A stretch of DNA of 64,000 nt from JAKFWF01 sp963750535 (lineage in GTDB: Bacteria; Pseudomonadota; Alphaproteobacteria; Rhizobiales; Hyphomicrobiaceae). Below are positions 44,888 through 54,167 of the stretch, piece after piece. The notes beneath the pieces were generated by a model. The model was not told the DNA's origin and did no database searches. It worked only from the letters and a program-made list of their open reading frames with translations. Numbering within the stretch: position 1 is the stretch's first letter; every line of letters begins with the position of its first letter. Made by a program: the position numbers and the translations under genes. Location of the stretch: positions 364,103-428,102 of the forward strand of contig CAVVRF010000002.1 of the NCBI GenBank assembly GCA_963750535.1, in the 5' to 3' direction.

Positions 44888-46999
44888 TCAAGCGCTCGAC
44901 CGCCACATGCCGCCTAGCCTCGCCTTGAGATCGACCGCGGGAGCGCGACCAGCGGCTGTCGTGGCGGAGGGCGAGGCGTGACGGGCCGGCCAGGCGACCG
45001 GCTCGAAGCGTCCGGCGAGGCTTGGCGGAATGAAGCGCGTGCGCGAAGCAAACAAGTGGCGGTCGCCGCCGCGTGCCTGCTGCTGCACGAAGAACCGTTG
45101 CGGCAGGATGAGATGCAGATCGTCCTTCGCCCTGGTCATCGCGACGTAGAGCAGCCGCCGCTCCTCCTCGATCTCCTCGGCGCTGCCGGTGGACATATCG
45201 GACGGGATGCAGCCGTCGACGACGTTGAGCACGAACACGGATTTCCACTCCTGGCCCTTCGCCGAGTGGATCGTGGACAGGATCAGGTAATCCTCGTCGA
45301 GCAGCGGCGTGCCGGCCTCGTCGCTGGTCGCCTCCGGCGGATCGAGCGTCAGCTCGGTGAGGAATCCGTCGCGCGACGCATACTGCGTCGCGATGCGCGC
45401 GAGCTGGTCGAGGTCGCCCGCGCGCACCGCGGCGTCCGGATAGCGCTCCTCGAAGTGGGGCGTGAACCATTGTCGCGCCGCGTCGACGTCGCCCGGCCAG
45501 GCGATCCGTCCACCATGCAGCGCCTCGAGCAGATCGACCAGCGCCGGCCAGGTTTCGATCGCGGCCGCGGGCGGGCGGAATATCAGCAGCGGGGCGAACG
45601 GGTCGCCGCCGCCGCCGACCCGCTCGAACGCTCTTGCCGCGGTCGCCGGACCGAATCCCGGCAGCATCTGCAGCACCCTGAAGCCGGCAACGCGGTCACG
45701 CGGGTTCGAAGCCCAGCGCAGGATCGCCAGCAGATCCTTGATGTGCGACGCCTCGAGGAACTTGAGGCCGCCGAATTTCACGAACGGAATGTTGCGGCGG
45801 GCAAGCTCGATCTCCAGCATGCCGCTGTGATGCGACGTGCGGAACAGCACCGCCTGCGACTTCAGCGGCACCCCCGCCTCGCGATCGGCTAGCACGCGCT
45901 CGACCACGTAGCCGACCTGGGCGATGTCGTCGGAAACCGTCACCAGCCGCGGCTTCTGGGCCGACGACCGATCCGAGCGCAGGTTCTTGGTGAACCGTTC
46001 CGCCGCCTGCTCGATCACCCCGTTTGACGCATCGAGAATCGGCTGGGTCGAGCGATAGTTCTGCTCCAGCGTGACGACCGCCGCCGGCGGCGTGAATCGG
46101 CCCGGAAAGTCCAGGATGTTGCGCACCGTTGCCGCCCGGAAGCCGTAGATCGACTGCGCATCGTCACCGACCACCGTAAGTCCCCGGCCGTCGGGCTTGA
46201 GGCCCGTCAGGATGCGCGACTGCAACGGGTTGGTGTCCTGGTACTCGTCGACCAGCACGTGGTCGAACATCGCGGCGACTTCGCCCGCGACCTCGGGCAC
46301 CAGCATCATCTCGGCCCAGTACAGCAGCAGATCGTCGTAATCGAGCACGCCCTCGGCCTGCTTCGCCGCGACATAGCGATCGAACAGCTCGCGCAGGCTG
46401 GCCTCGTGGGCCGCGCACCAGGGAAAATGCCGGCCGAGCACCTCGCCCAGCGGCAGGCCCGAGTTGACCGCGTGGGAGTAGATCGACAGGCACGTCGACT
46501 TGAGGGGAAACCGCGTCTTCTTCTCCGCCAGGCCGAGGTCGTAGCGGACCAGATTGAGAAGGTCGGCGGCGTCCTCGCGGTCGTGGATGGAGAAGGCCGG
46601 CGACAATCCGATCCGTTCCGCAAAAATCCGCAGCAGGCGCGCGCCGACACCGTGGAAGGTCCCGGCCCAGCCGATCGCCTGCCGCACCCTCGGATGCTCG
46701 GCGCCGAGCGCGGCGCGCATGATGCTTTCGACGCGCCGGGTCATTTCGGCGGCGGCGCGGCGCGAGAACGTCAGCAGTAGGATGCGATCGGGCGCGGCGC
46801 CGTTGACGATCAGGTGCGCGACCCGGCTGGCAAGCGTCATCGTCTTGCCCGACCCTGCCCCGGCAATTACCAGCAGCGGCCCGCCCCCCGAAGCATCACC
46901 TCGCGCAAGGCCGTGCTCGACCGCCCGGCGCTGCTCGGGATTGAGCGGCGACAGATAGGCTTCGCAGTTGCGGCCGACGCCTGGCGCGGAAGTAGGCAT
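44888..46999 (-). CDS. UvrD/PcrA-type 3'-5' DNA helicase
   Basis: A 703-residue superfamily 1 helicase. Motif I is VIAGAGSGKTMTLASRV (about residues 47-63), motif II LVDEYQDTNPLQ, motif III VVGDDAQSIYGFRAA, motif IV LEQNYRSTQPILDA, motif V ILSTIHSAKGQEW and motif VI LYVAMTRAKDDLHL. The tail (GRFEPVAWPARHASPSATTA...) is short, so it is smaller than UvrD proper; function in repair or conjugative DNA processing is open. ATG 46999 is the first after the cupin gene; the frame to 47245 is a random extension. Confidence 0.92.
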   Translation of the reverse strand: MPTSAPGVGRNCEAYLSPLNPEQRRAVEHGLARGDASGGGPLLVIAGAGSGKTMTLASRVAHLIVNGAAPDRILLLTFSRRAAAEMTRRVESIMRAALGAEHPRVRQAIGWAGTFHGVGARLLRIFAERIGLSPAFSIHDREDAADLLNLVRYDLGLAEKKTRFPLKSTCLSIYSHAVNSGLPLGEVLGRHFPWCAAHEASLRELFDRYVAAKQAEGVLDYDDLLLYWAEMMLVPEVAGEVAAMFDHVLVDEYQDTNPLQSRILTGLKPDGRGLTVVGDDAQSIYGFRAATVRNILDFPGRFTPPAAVVTLEQNYRSTQPILDASNGVIEQAAERFTKNLRSDRSSAQKPRLVTVSDDIAQVGYVVERVLADREAGVPLKSQAVLFRTSHHSGMLEIELARRNIPFVKFGGLKFLEASHIKDLLAILRWASNPRDRVAGFRVLQMLPGFGPATAARAFERVGGGGDPFAPLLIFRPPAAAIETWPALVDLLEALHGGRIAWPGDVDAARQWFTPHFEERYPDAAVRAGDLDQLARIATQYASRDGFLTELTLDPPEATSDEAGTPLLDEDYLILSTIHSAKGQEWKSVFVLNVVDGCIPSDMSTGSAEEIEEERRLLYVAMTRAKDDLHLILPQRFFVQQQARGGDRHLFASRTRFIPPSLAGRFEPVAWPARHASPSATTAAGRAPAVDLKARLGGMWRSSA

Positions 47000-47048
47000 G
47001 GCGGCGAAATGACCACGATTCGCTGCCGCCGCCCAAATCGGCGATTGC

Positions 47049-47435
47049 TCAGCGCTCCTCGCCCTCCGCGCCACCGCCGGCCGGCCAGGCAGCATCGGGT
47101 GCGAGCCCGGCTGAAACGAACAGCGCCAGCCATACGGTCGGCTCGTCGGGTGCCGTCCATGCCACGCGGTGGCGGCAGCGAGCCGGCAGGAAGATCGCGT
47201 CACCAGGCCCCAGCGCGCGCTCACCCACCTCGCCCTGGATGGCAAGGCGTGCCGCGCCCCTCAGGAGCATCACCCATTCGGCATCGTCCTGGTCATACCA
47301 GAATGCCTCGGGCGAGGATTGGCCGCACGACACGATGCGCTCGACGCGGAAGCCCCGGCCGGCAAGCAGCGTCTGCGTCACCTCCCCATCATGCGCCGCG
47401 GGAAGATCCGCGAGGAGGTTCAGGACGGATATCAT
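47049..47435 (-). CDS. Cupin-domain protein
   Basis: A 128-residue single cupin (WYDQDDAEWVMLLRGAARLAI and GPGDAIFLPARCRHRVAWTA). It contains the two cupin motifs with candidate metal ligands, but the first His is replaced, so the metal content is uncertain. ATG 47435 gives a compact domain. It is 49 bases upstream of the helicase gene on the same strand. Confidence 0.8.
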   Translation of the reverse strand: MISVLNLLADLPAAHDGEVTQTLLAGRGFRVERIVSCGQSSPEAFWYDQDDAEWVMLLRGAARLAIQGEVGERALGPGDAIFLPARCRHRVAWTAPDEPTVWLALFVSAGLAPDAAWPAGGGAEGEER

Positions 47436-47719
47436 CGGCGCGTCTCCGCGGGCTCGGCAGCCGGCGACCCTGGTCATGCCCGAAATATCGGACAATTCCG
47501 TTCGGCGCAGGCCGTGAACGTTGTCCGCCAAGCACCGGCCGGCGCGCGAGCCCGTATTTCCCGCTTCCGGTCCGCCCGGCGGCGTTAACCCTCGATCGCT
47601 GCTGGCGGCAGCGGATCGTGATTAAGATCCTTTTACCGTGTTCCTGCCATACTCCTGGCTGAAAAAGCAGCTGCCCGGATACCGACGGCACCCGACAAGC
47701 CAATCCACGAGCGATACCT
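47436..47719. other. Divergent intergenic region cupin / SH3 protein
   Basis: About 280 bases with no convincing gene. It should contain the promoters of both flanking genes. A short T-rich tract occurs near 47625-47640. Confidence 0.35.
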
Positions 47720-48811
47720 ATGTTCAGAGTGACTGCCGCGATCGGATCTCTGCTGTTCGTCACGACACTGGCCGCCGAGCCGGCGCGCATGTCGGGCCAG
47801 GCGATCCGCGCGGCCGTGGTCGGCTCGACGATCGAGATCGACACGCCGCTCGGCACCAAGCTGCCGCTCCGGTTCGCCGAGGGCGGGCAGGTCAGCGGCG
47901 AAGCCGGCGGCCTCTCGTTCTATCTGGGCTCGGCAACCGACACCGGCCGCTGGTGGATCGCCAACGATCGGCTTTGTCAGCGATGGTCCAAATGGTTCGA
48001 CGGCGAGGTGCAGTGCCTCGAGCTGCGGCAAGACGGCGAGCGCTACCTGTGGCGTCGCGATGACGGCAAGACGGGCACCGCCACCATCACGACCAAGACG
48101 GTGACGGCAATGGCAGCCGCGAGTGCCACGACTGAGCGGTCCGCGATCATCGCACCGATGCCGCGCTCGACGTCGAAGGCACCTTCGTTGCGTGTCGCCG
48201 GGGCGCCGGTGCAATCCGAGAACGACAGCGGCAACCAAGTCGCGCCGGCCGCGGCAAGGACGGCGCGCCCGATCGAGCCAGTCCCCGAACGCAGCGCCGC
48301 CGCGGCTGATGCCGCCGCCCCTGCTCACCACCCGCTGCCGGCCCCTGACCGTCTGCTGCCGCCAGCCACCAAGTCGACGCGTCCCGAGACCGCTGCGGTG
48401 GCCAAGCCGCCGGCCGCCACTCCCACCTTCAGGGTGGCTGGCGTCGCCGAGTTCGACGTTCTCTACGTCCGTGGCGGCCCGTCGCCCGACCATGCGGCGG
48501 TCGGCTGGATCCCCCCCTATGGTCGCGGCGTGAGAGTCGTCGGCCTATGCCGGCAGGAATGGTGCCCGATCCAGCACCGCGATCTCGACGGCTGGGTCAA
48601 CAGGTACTACCTCGTGCAGGAATTCCCATCGCAGGGCGCGCAGCGGCTGAGCGCCCACGCCGGTGTCGATGCAGGCGACGCCCTGACGCCCGCGGCCGGT
48701 TTCGAACACCGGACCAGGCTTTTCAGAAGATCGCGAAATCGCCCAGCAGATCCTTGCGCGCCAGCCATGGCGTCTGCCGTCCGCCAGAGTGCCGCGCCAC
48801 AATCGTCTTGA
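47720..48811 (+). CDS. Exported SH3-like protein, overlapping the caspase gene
   Basis: A 363-residue protein. A signal peptide (MFRVTAAIGSLLFVTTLAAE), a domain of about 100 residues with WWIANDRLCQRWSKWFDGEVQC (a pattern seen in secreted unknown-function domains), a long Ala/Pro-rich linker, then an SH3-like domain at about 240-300 (DVLYVRGGPSPDHAAVGWIPPYGRGVRVVG, EWCPIQHRDLDGWVNRYYL). The last 38 residues look random and are antisense to the end of the caspase gene, so the natural stop may have been lost to a one-base error. SH3-like domains often bind cell wall. Confidence 0.75.
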   Translation: MFRVTAAIGSLLFVTTLAAEPARMSGQAIRAAVVGSTIEIDTPLGTKLPLRFAEGGQVSGEAGGLSFYLGSATDTGRWWIANDRLCQRWSKWFDGEVQCLELRQDGERYLWRRDDGKTGTATITTKTVTAMAAASATTERSAIIAPMPRSTSKAPSLRVAGAPVQSENDSGNQVAPAAARTARPIEPVPERSAAAADAAAPAHHPLPAPDRLLPPATKSTRPETAAVAKPPAATPTFRVAGVAEFDVLYVRGGPSPDHAAVGWIPPYGRGVRVVGLCRQEWCPIQHRDLDGWVNRYYLVQEFPSQGAQRLSAHAGVDAGDALTPAAGFEHRTRLFRRSRNRPADPCAPAMASAVRQSAAPQSS

Positions 48812-51800
48812 GCGCCCGGTAAAGCTCGCTGACCTCGATTGCGCCGTCGTGGTCGAGGTCGTACGTGCCGCGCGCGTTGTCGAGCGCCTCGACCAGCGCA
48901 TGCGTGAACAACCCGCCACCCCAGCTCGGGTTCTCGTAGCTCTGCTGACGGCCCTTCGAGGCGGCGAGCACCAGCATCGGCGCCTGCGACGCCGACAATA
49001 GCGCACCGGCGGCATCGTCGTTGGTGCCGAGCGTCTCCGTGCCCGAGAGACCGGCGTGACAAGCATCGAGTATGATGATCACCCGGCCCTTGGTATTGCG
49101 CAGCGCCTGCGCCACCTCGCTCCAGGCGAGCCCGGTCTGCGGCAGGCGCGCCAGATCGAACTCGGCGGTCGACAGATAGTACCGGCCCTGATCGTCCTGG
49201 CTGCCGTGGCCGGCGAACGAGAAGACCAGCGTGTCGCTGGATAATGCGCTGTCCGCCGTCTGCCGCAGCGCTGCCAGGATGCCATCGCGCGTCGCCTGCT
49301 TGCCGGTGATCCTGGTCAGCTCGGCGCGGGCATAGTACTTGCCGGCGCTGTTTTCGAGCGCCGACCCGAGACGCACGGCATCGCTCTCGGCGAACCGCAG
49401 GGCAAGCTTCGGATCGGCATAGTTGTCGATCCCGACCAGCACGCCACGCAGGCGACCGACGCTTGGCGGGTTCGGCGGCAGGCGGAGCGCCTGCGGCGTC
49501 GAGACGAAGCCGGCGACATCGGCGACCTGCACCGTCAGCCATCGGGCGTCCGGCGCGCGCGGCACCTCGATCTGCCTGCGCACATGCGCCGCGGACAACG
49601 GTATGCTCTCGATCTGCTGGCCGTCGGCGAAGATCCGCAACTGCGCCAGCATGCTCGTCGACCGCGCGTCGACCTCGAGCCGGATCGGCCCGCTCGCATC
49701 CTGCGGCGCGACGCGCGCGACCTCCAGCGACGGCGGCGGAGCAAGTGTCGGCGGCGTCGGCTTGGCGGCGTCGTCTCTCAGCTTCCACTTGATGAAATCG
49801 GGCCGATTGAGGATTGCGCCGAATTGCTGGAACGGGAACAGGCCCGGCAGCCCGGGAAAGCGCAATTGCACGAAGTGCGCGCCCTCGTAGGACGACCAGT
49901 AGTAGCCCTCGGGCGTATAGACGATAATCTCGTCGTCGACCGAGCGGCCCGACAGCGAAAGGTCGCCCCTGGCGAGGTTGTGCACGAAGAACTGCCCGTC
50001 GCTGTTGAATTGCACGACGTGGCGGCGGTCGGTCGAAAGCTGTACGTCGGTCAGCAGGTCGGCCTGCGGCACGTTCTGGAACAGCGCGATCTGCTGCCTC
50101 GTCTGCAGATCGAGCACCGTGATCGTCCTCTGCACCACCGATGCCGCCACGAGATAGCGATCGAGGTACACGTGCGGCTTCAGCTGCGTCTGGTGATCAC
50201 TGACGTCGTAGGCGCCAGCCCAGAACGGCTCGAGCTGCGTGCTTAGATCGGTGACGCGACCGCCCGTCCTCGGCCCGCCCGCGGCATCGCCCTCGATCAG
50301 AATGATCATGCCCTGACCGATCCCGCCGTTGCCTTCGGTTGCCCATAGTTGCATCAGCCAGACCGGCCGGCCGCCGACTTGCCAGCGCCACAGGCCCTCG
50401 AGCGTCTCCGCGAGCTTGATCTGCCCCTTGTCGAGCCCCTCGACCGGCAGCATCGTTTCGTACTTGCCGGTCGATTTCCTCGTCTTCAGCATGGGTGCGA
50501 TCGCCGGCACCTCGCGGCCGAGCCGCGCCGCGAGCGGATCGGTGCGCCGCTTGATCGTCTGCTCGACGCGCTTGTAGTCGGCCTCCGTCGCAGTGGCGGC
50601 GTTGGTCAGCGTGCGGTCCTGGCCGGCCCAGGAGTTGATGAACGGGATCTGCTCGCGCGCCAGCGGCGCGGCGGCGATCAGACCGAGACGGCTCAGCTCG
50701 GCAATGGTCCGCGCTTGCGGGCTTTCGGTCGACGACGGGCCGCCGTTGCCGGCCACTCGCGTGCGCCAGTCGCCACGGACGACGCTGCTGCCGGAAAGAC
50801 CGGCGACCTTGAGCTGCGGCGCCGATGGACTGATCGATTTCGATTGCACCAGTTGATTCTTCAGCGGGACCGCCGCCTTGTACCATTCCTGATCCTCGAG
50901 ACCGTTGCCGCGCGGATTGGTCTGCGGATCGAAGATGTGGCTGAAACGGATCGGATCGCGAGAATGCCAGCCCCTGGCGAGCGCGAACGGTGCGGCGCCG
51001 TAGCTCTGGTTCACGAAGGCTTGGACCTGCGCCATTGTCTTGCAGCACAGCCTGGCGCCGCTGGCCAGCTCGTAGACCGGCTGGTTGCTATCGTCGAACG
51101 TGCCGGTCAGCGCCAGCACGCCGTTGTCGAGATCGAGCATCACGTCGTCGTCCACCCAGGAAGCGCAAGCGTGGCACGATCCCGGATGGCGCAGCTCGAG
51201 ATCATCGCCGGGATCGTCGCCCGCGTCCGCGCCTTCAGTGGCAGGTCGAGCCGGCTTGCCGGCCGACGCGCGCGAGATCAGGGTCGGCCGCACCGCCAGT
51301 GCGCCCCACGAGCCCTGCCCGGCGATCAGGAACGCATCGCCGTGGCTCCAGCCGATGAACGGCCCCGTCGGCCGCGCCACCACTTCGCGCGAGACCAGGT
51401 CGATCACCTCGAATGAGGTATTGTTCCGATCACCGACCATTGCGGCGAAGAAGCGTGAGGTCGGCGAGAAGTTTGGGTCGTGGCCCGCCCGGTCGATCAG
51501 CTTGGCGCCGTTCTCGGTATCGTAGACGCGATACCTGCCGTCGAAGATGTTGGCGCGATAGCGGCCGGAAGGCGAAACGATGATGCTGGCCGGCCGCTCG
51601 ATGTCGTAGGGATCCTGAACGACGATCTCCGGTTGGCCCGGCAGCACGTCCAAGACCTTCTCGAGCTTTTGGCCGACGATTCGCTCGCCGCACGCGGTCT
51701 TCGCGACGACGGCGGCGGCGACTGGGAGCGGGCCGGCACCGAAAACCTGCACATCGAACTTTCCCGAGAGCCGCGAGCCAGGCTGATGCAGCGGCACCAG

Positions 51801-52211
51801 GGCCCTCGAGTTGGCCTCGCCGAAAGCGAGGCCGGCGGGGCCGCGCACGGCCGGCGGCAGGGCAACGAAGCCGGGCAGCTCGGATGGTACCGGTCCGACG
51901 GCGTTGGCCGCTCGCGGCGCAGCCTGCAACTGAGGAGCAACGAAGCGAACCTCGCCGGGAATCGACACCACGACATAAACCTGGGACCTGAGCGGCAGCC
52001 GCCGCGCCGAGCGCCACGACACCTCGAACGAGCCTCCGGCCGCGAGGGTGGACGGCGGCGCCACCACGATCTCGACGCCGCTGGCGAGTGCCTGCAACGC
52101 ACGTGTCTCGACGGCGCAATCGACTTGCGCTCTTGCCGGTGGCGATGCGAGACCCACCGATAGCGCGAGCACGGTCCACGCGGCCACTACCAGCGATCTT
52201 TGCGACGGCAT
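48723..52211 (-). CDS. Exported caspase-family protein with beta-propeller and EF-hand
   Basis: A 1162-residue protein. A signal peptide (about 1-29, ending ARAQ) is followed by propeller-like repeats (IIVSPSGRYRANIFDGRYRVYD), then a conserved EGYYWSSYEGAHFVQLRFPG segment, an Ig-like segment and a C14 caspase domain at about 920-1110. The catalytic dyad is visible: His1002 in SFAGHGSQDDQGRYYL and Cys1051 in IILDACHAG. A perfect EF-hand calcium loop, DLDHDGAIEVSE, is at 1118-1129, followed by DLLGDFAIF. Bacterial caspase homologues with propellers act in signalling or cell death. It is downstream of CHASE2 and a small exported protein on the same strand. Confidence 0.9.
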   Translation of the reverse strand: MPSQRSLVVAAWTVLALSVGLASPPARAQVDCAVETRALQALASGVEIVVAPPSTLAAGGSFEVSWRSARRLPLRSQVYVVVSIPGEVRFVAPQLQAAPRAANAVGPVPSELPGFVALPPAVRGPAGLAFGEANSRALVPLHQPGSRLSGKFDVQVFGAGPLPVAAAVVAKTACGERIVGQKLEKVLDVLPGQPEIVVQDPYDIERPASIIVSPSGRYRANIFDGRYRVYDTENGAKLIDRAGHDPNFSPTSRFFAAMVGDRNNTSFEVIDLVSREVVARPTGPFIGWSHGDAFLIAGQGSWGALAVRPTLISRASAGKPARPATEGADAGDDPGDDLELRHPGSCHACASWVDDDVMLDLDNGVLALTGTFDDSNQPVYELASGARLCCKTMAQVQAFVNQSYGAAPFALARGWHSRDPIRFSHIFDPQTNPRGNGLEDQEWYKAAVPLKNQLVQSKSISPSAPQLKVAGLSGSSVVRGDWRTRVAGNGGPSSTESPQARTIAELSRLGLIAAAPLAREQIPFINSWAGQDRTLTNAATATEADYKRVEQTIKRRTDPLAARLGREVPAIAPMLKTRKSTGKYETMLPVEGLDKGQIKLAETLEGLWRWQVGGRPVWLMQLWATEGNGGIGQGMIILIEGDAAGGPRTGGRVTDLSTQLEPFWAGAYDVSDHQTQLKPHVYLDRYLVAASVVQRTITVLDLQTRQQIALFQNVPQADLLTDVQLSTDRRHVVQFNSDGQFFVHNLARGDLSLSGRSVDDEIIVYTPEGYYWSSYEGAHFVQLRFPGLPGLFPFQQFGAILNRPDFIKWKLRDDAAKPTPPTLAPPPSLEVARVAPQDASGPIRLEVDARSTSMLAQLRIFADGQQIESIPLSAAHVRRQIEVPRAPDARWLTVQVADVAGFVSTPQALRLPPNPPSVGRLRGVLVGIDNYADPKLALRFAESDAVRLGSALENSAGKYYARAELTRITGKQATRDGILAALRQTADSALSSDTLVFSFAGHGSQDDQGRYYLSTAEFDLARLPQTGLAWSEVAQALRNTKGRVIIILDACHAGLSGTETLGTNDDAAGALLSASQAPMLVLAASKGRQQSYENPSWGGGLFTHALVEALDNARGTYDLDHDGAIEVSELYRALKTIVARHSGGRQTPWLARKDLLGDFAIF

Positions 52212-52298
52212 GTTTGCTGCCCTCTCCCGTCGAATCCGGGCCGGCCGGACGACCATCGCCATCACACGCCGAGGGCACGCGCAAGTCCGCCTTGCCGT

Positions 52299-52646
52299 CT
52301 ACCTCGTGATGCCGCGGGTCGCCCCGATCGACTTGCCGGTTGCCTCCTGCTCGATCAACGACTTCATGCGCTTGAAATTCTCGCCGATCGTCTCGCCCCG
52401 TGAAATGTCGCGCACCAGGCGATCATAGGGCCCGCTCACCTCCTGTGTCTCGCCGGACGGCCGCATGATCATCACCGACTTGCCCGCGGGCACCAGCAGG
52501 CGGGCCTCGTCGGCAAGCTGGGCTCCACGCTTCAGGCTGGCGACGTTGGAATCGAGGACGAGCACATCGGCCACCGCGCGATCGCCGGCGGCGAGCAGCA
52601 TCGCCAGCTGGATACAGCCGAGCATCAGGGTACCAATTCTTTTCAT
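52299..52646 (-). CDS. Small exported protein of the caspase locus
   Basis: A 115-residue protein with a signal peptide (IGTLMLGCIQLAMLLAAGD) and a mature part of about 85 residues: DVLVLDSNVASLKRGAQLAD, LLVPAGKSVMIMRPSGETQEV, ending TGKSIGATRGITR. The beta-strand pattern recalls FecR-like or anti-sigma periplasmic modules but I cannot assign a family. It starts 16 bases after the CHASE2 gene and ends 87 bases before the caspase gene, so it is probably a partner of one of them. Confidence 0.75.
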   Translation of the reverse strand: MKRIGTLMLGCIQLAMLLAAGDRAVADVLVLDSNVASLKRGAQLADEARLLVPAGKSVMIMRPSGETQEVSGPYDRLVRDISRGETIGENFKRMKSLIEQEATGKSIGATRGITR

Positions 52647-52662
52647 GGCATCACGCTTTCCC

Positions 52663-53835
52663 TCACCGCCGCGCTTCCCAACGCCGAGTTTCCCAACGCT
52701 GAGCCAGTCGGGCCGTGAAGAAGCCGCCGAACCCACCCAGCAGCCACGCGGCAGCCGCCGGTACGTACGGCACGACCCACCTCATCTGCCAGAAAATGAG
52801 CAGATCGATGGCGATCAGCAGTCCGGTCGACACTGTCCCCGGGATCCACTTGAATCCGCGATCCTCAAAATGCAGCCCGAGCATAAAGCCGGCGGCTGAC
52901 AAGAACACGACGACCGGCCATTCGGGCATCTCGAATATGTACCGGCCGTCGATGATCTGGGCCACGGCATGGGCGTGCAGGAACACCCCGTGGACTGCAC
53001 TGCCGCCGCCCTCGCCGTCGCCGACGAACAATGGCGTGCGATGCCGGTCGCGATCGGGGAATCCGCCGCCGACCAGCACAAGGCGCCCCTTCAACCGCTC
53101 CCGCACCGCCTGGCCGACCGGTCCGTCGTCGAGCACGAGCGCGCCGTTGACGGTGAAGAACGTGTCGGCGTTGTTCGTCGGCCGACGCAGCCACGCCATG
53201 CGACCGGCGGGGTCTGCGTCGAGCTTGCCGTCGACCGCCGCGATGCGGGCGGCGAACGAGACCGGAAAGGCACCGCCGGGATTGTTGCCGACGCGATGCC
53301 GCACGACGTCGTCGCGATCCTCGTCGAGATTGGCGTAGCCCACCTCCCGCCCGGTCGCGGTGATGAAATCGTGTTGGTGGGCGACCTCTTCCTCGCTAAG
53401 CCCGGCCGTGCGCTCGTCGCCGGCCGCCAGGATCAATGCCGTCCTGGCGTTGCGTATCGCGGCGACCAGGCGTTTGTCCTTGTCCGGCTCCGTCGGGCGC
53501 TGGAAGACGAAATCCATGGCGACCGCGGCGGCGCCGGCCGCGTCCAGCCGCTCGATCAGCCGCGCCAGCACTCCGCGATCGACCGGCGAGGTGTAGGGCA
53601 GCCCCTTCAGCGTCCGGTCGTCGACGAGCACCACCGCGATCCGCGGGTGCTGGGACTGCGCCTGGTCCGACAGCAGCCCGGTGCGCCAATCCGCCAACTG
53701 GTGCTCGAACCGCAGCGCCAGGGGGAAATCGCGCGCCACCGCGTGGAACAGCAAGGTGACGATGATCGCATAGACGACGGCCAGGACGGTGCCGCCCTGC
53801 TTCAGCGAGACCAAGCTTTCACGCCCGTCGCTCAT
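52663..53835 (-). CDS. CHASE2-domain membrane sensor without output domain
   Basis: A 390-residue protein. An N-terminal membrane helix (LAVVYAIIVTLLFHAVA) is followed by a CHASE2 extracytoplasmic sensor domain (about 45-290: RIAVVLVDDRTLKGLPYTSPVDRG, AVAMDFVFQRPTEPDKDK, RLVLVGGGFPDRDRHRTPLF) and three C-terminal helices (WPVVVFLSAAGFMLGLHF, GLLIAIDLLIFW, AAAAWLLGGFGGFF). CHASE2 normally precedes a kinase, cyclase or GGDEF domain; here the protein ends in a short basic tail, so output must go through a partner. ATG 53835; the frame to 53889 is not needed. Confidence 0.88.
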   Translation of the reverse strand: MSDGRESLVSLKQGGTVLAVVYAIIVTLLFHAVARDFPLALRFEHQLADWRTGLLSDQAQSQHPRIAVVLVDDRTLKGLPYTSPVDRGVLARLIERLDAAGAAAVAMDFVFQRPTEPDKDKRLVAAIRNARTALILAAGDERTAGLSEEEVAHQHDFITATGREVGYANLDEDRDDVVRHRVGNNPGGAFPVSFAARIAAVDGKLDADPAGRMAWLRRPTNNADTFFTVNGALVLDDGPVGQAVRERLKGRLVLVGGGFPDRDRHRTPLFVGDGEGGGSAVHGVFLHAHAVAQIIDGRYIFEMPEWPVVVFLSAAGFMLGLHFEDRGFKWIPGTVSTGLLIAIDLLIFWQMRWVVPYVPAAAAWLLGGFGGFFTARLAQRWETRRWEARR

Positions 53836-54001
53836 CGCCTCGATCCCCCTGCAGCCGGTATCCGCCGCTGCCCCCCGGCAGCGCGCCACGGTCGCCGATC
53901 CTACAGCAAGTCCAGCCGCACGCCACAGGGGCGCCGTCGCGGCATGTCACACCATGGACAGAACGCTGGCTCGCGCTCGATGCGGTGCCGTGTACGCGGC
54001 T

Positions 54002-54167
54002 CTAGTGTGGCGATTTCGAAGTCCGCTTCATACTTGCAGCATACTCCAGTGCGGACTTCGAAATCATAAGCCACACTTAGAAGCTTGGATTTGCTAGTGT
54101 CCTTATCGATCGCGAAGTTCGTCCGATAGCCATGCGAATGAAGCGAACTTCGCGATCGGGACACTAG
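54002..54167 (-). repeat. Two-hairpin composite repeat, copy 2 (inverted)
   Basis: The reverse complement of 54002-54167 matches the 27531-27693 copy almost base for base; I count only a handful of differences (for example GGCTATC for GGCAATC, and one extra A in the spacer). Both ends keep CTAG here. On the minus strand, its TAG (54166-54164) is the stop codon of the esterase gene, exactly as copy 1 provides the stop of the metallo-beta-lactamase gene. Confidence 0.9.
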
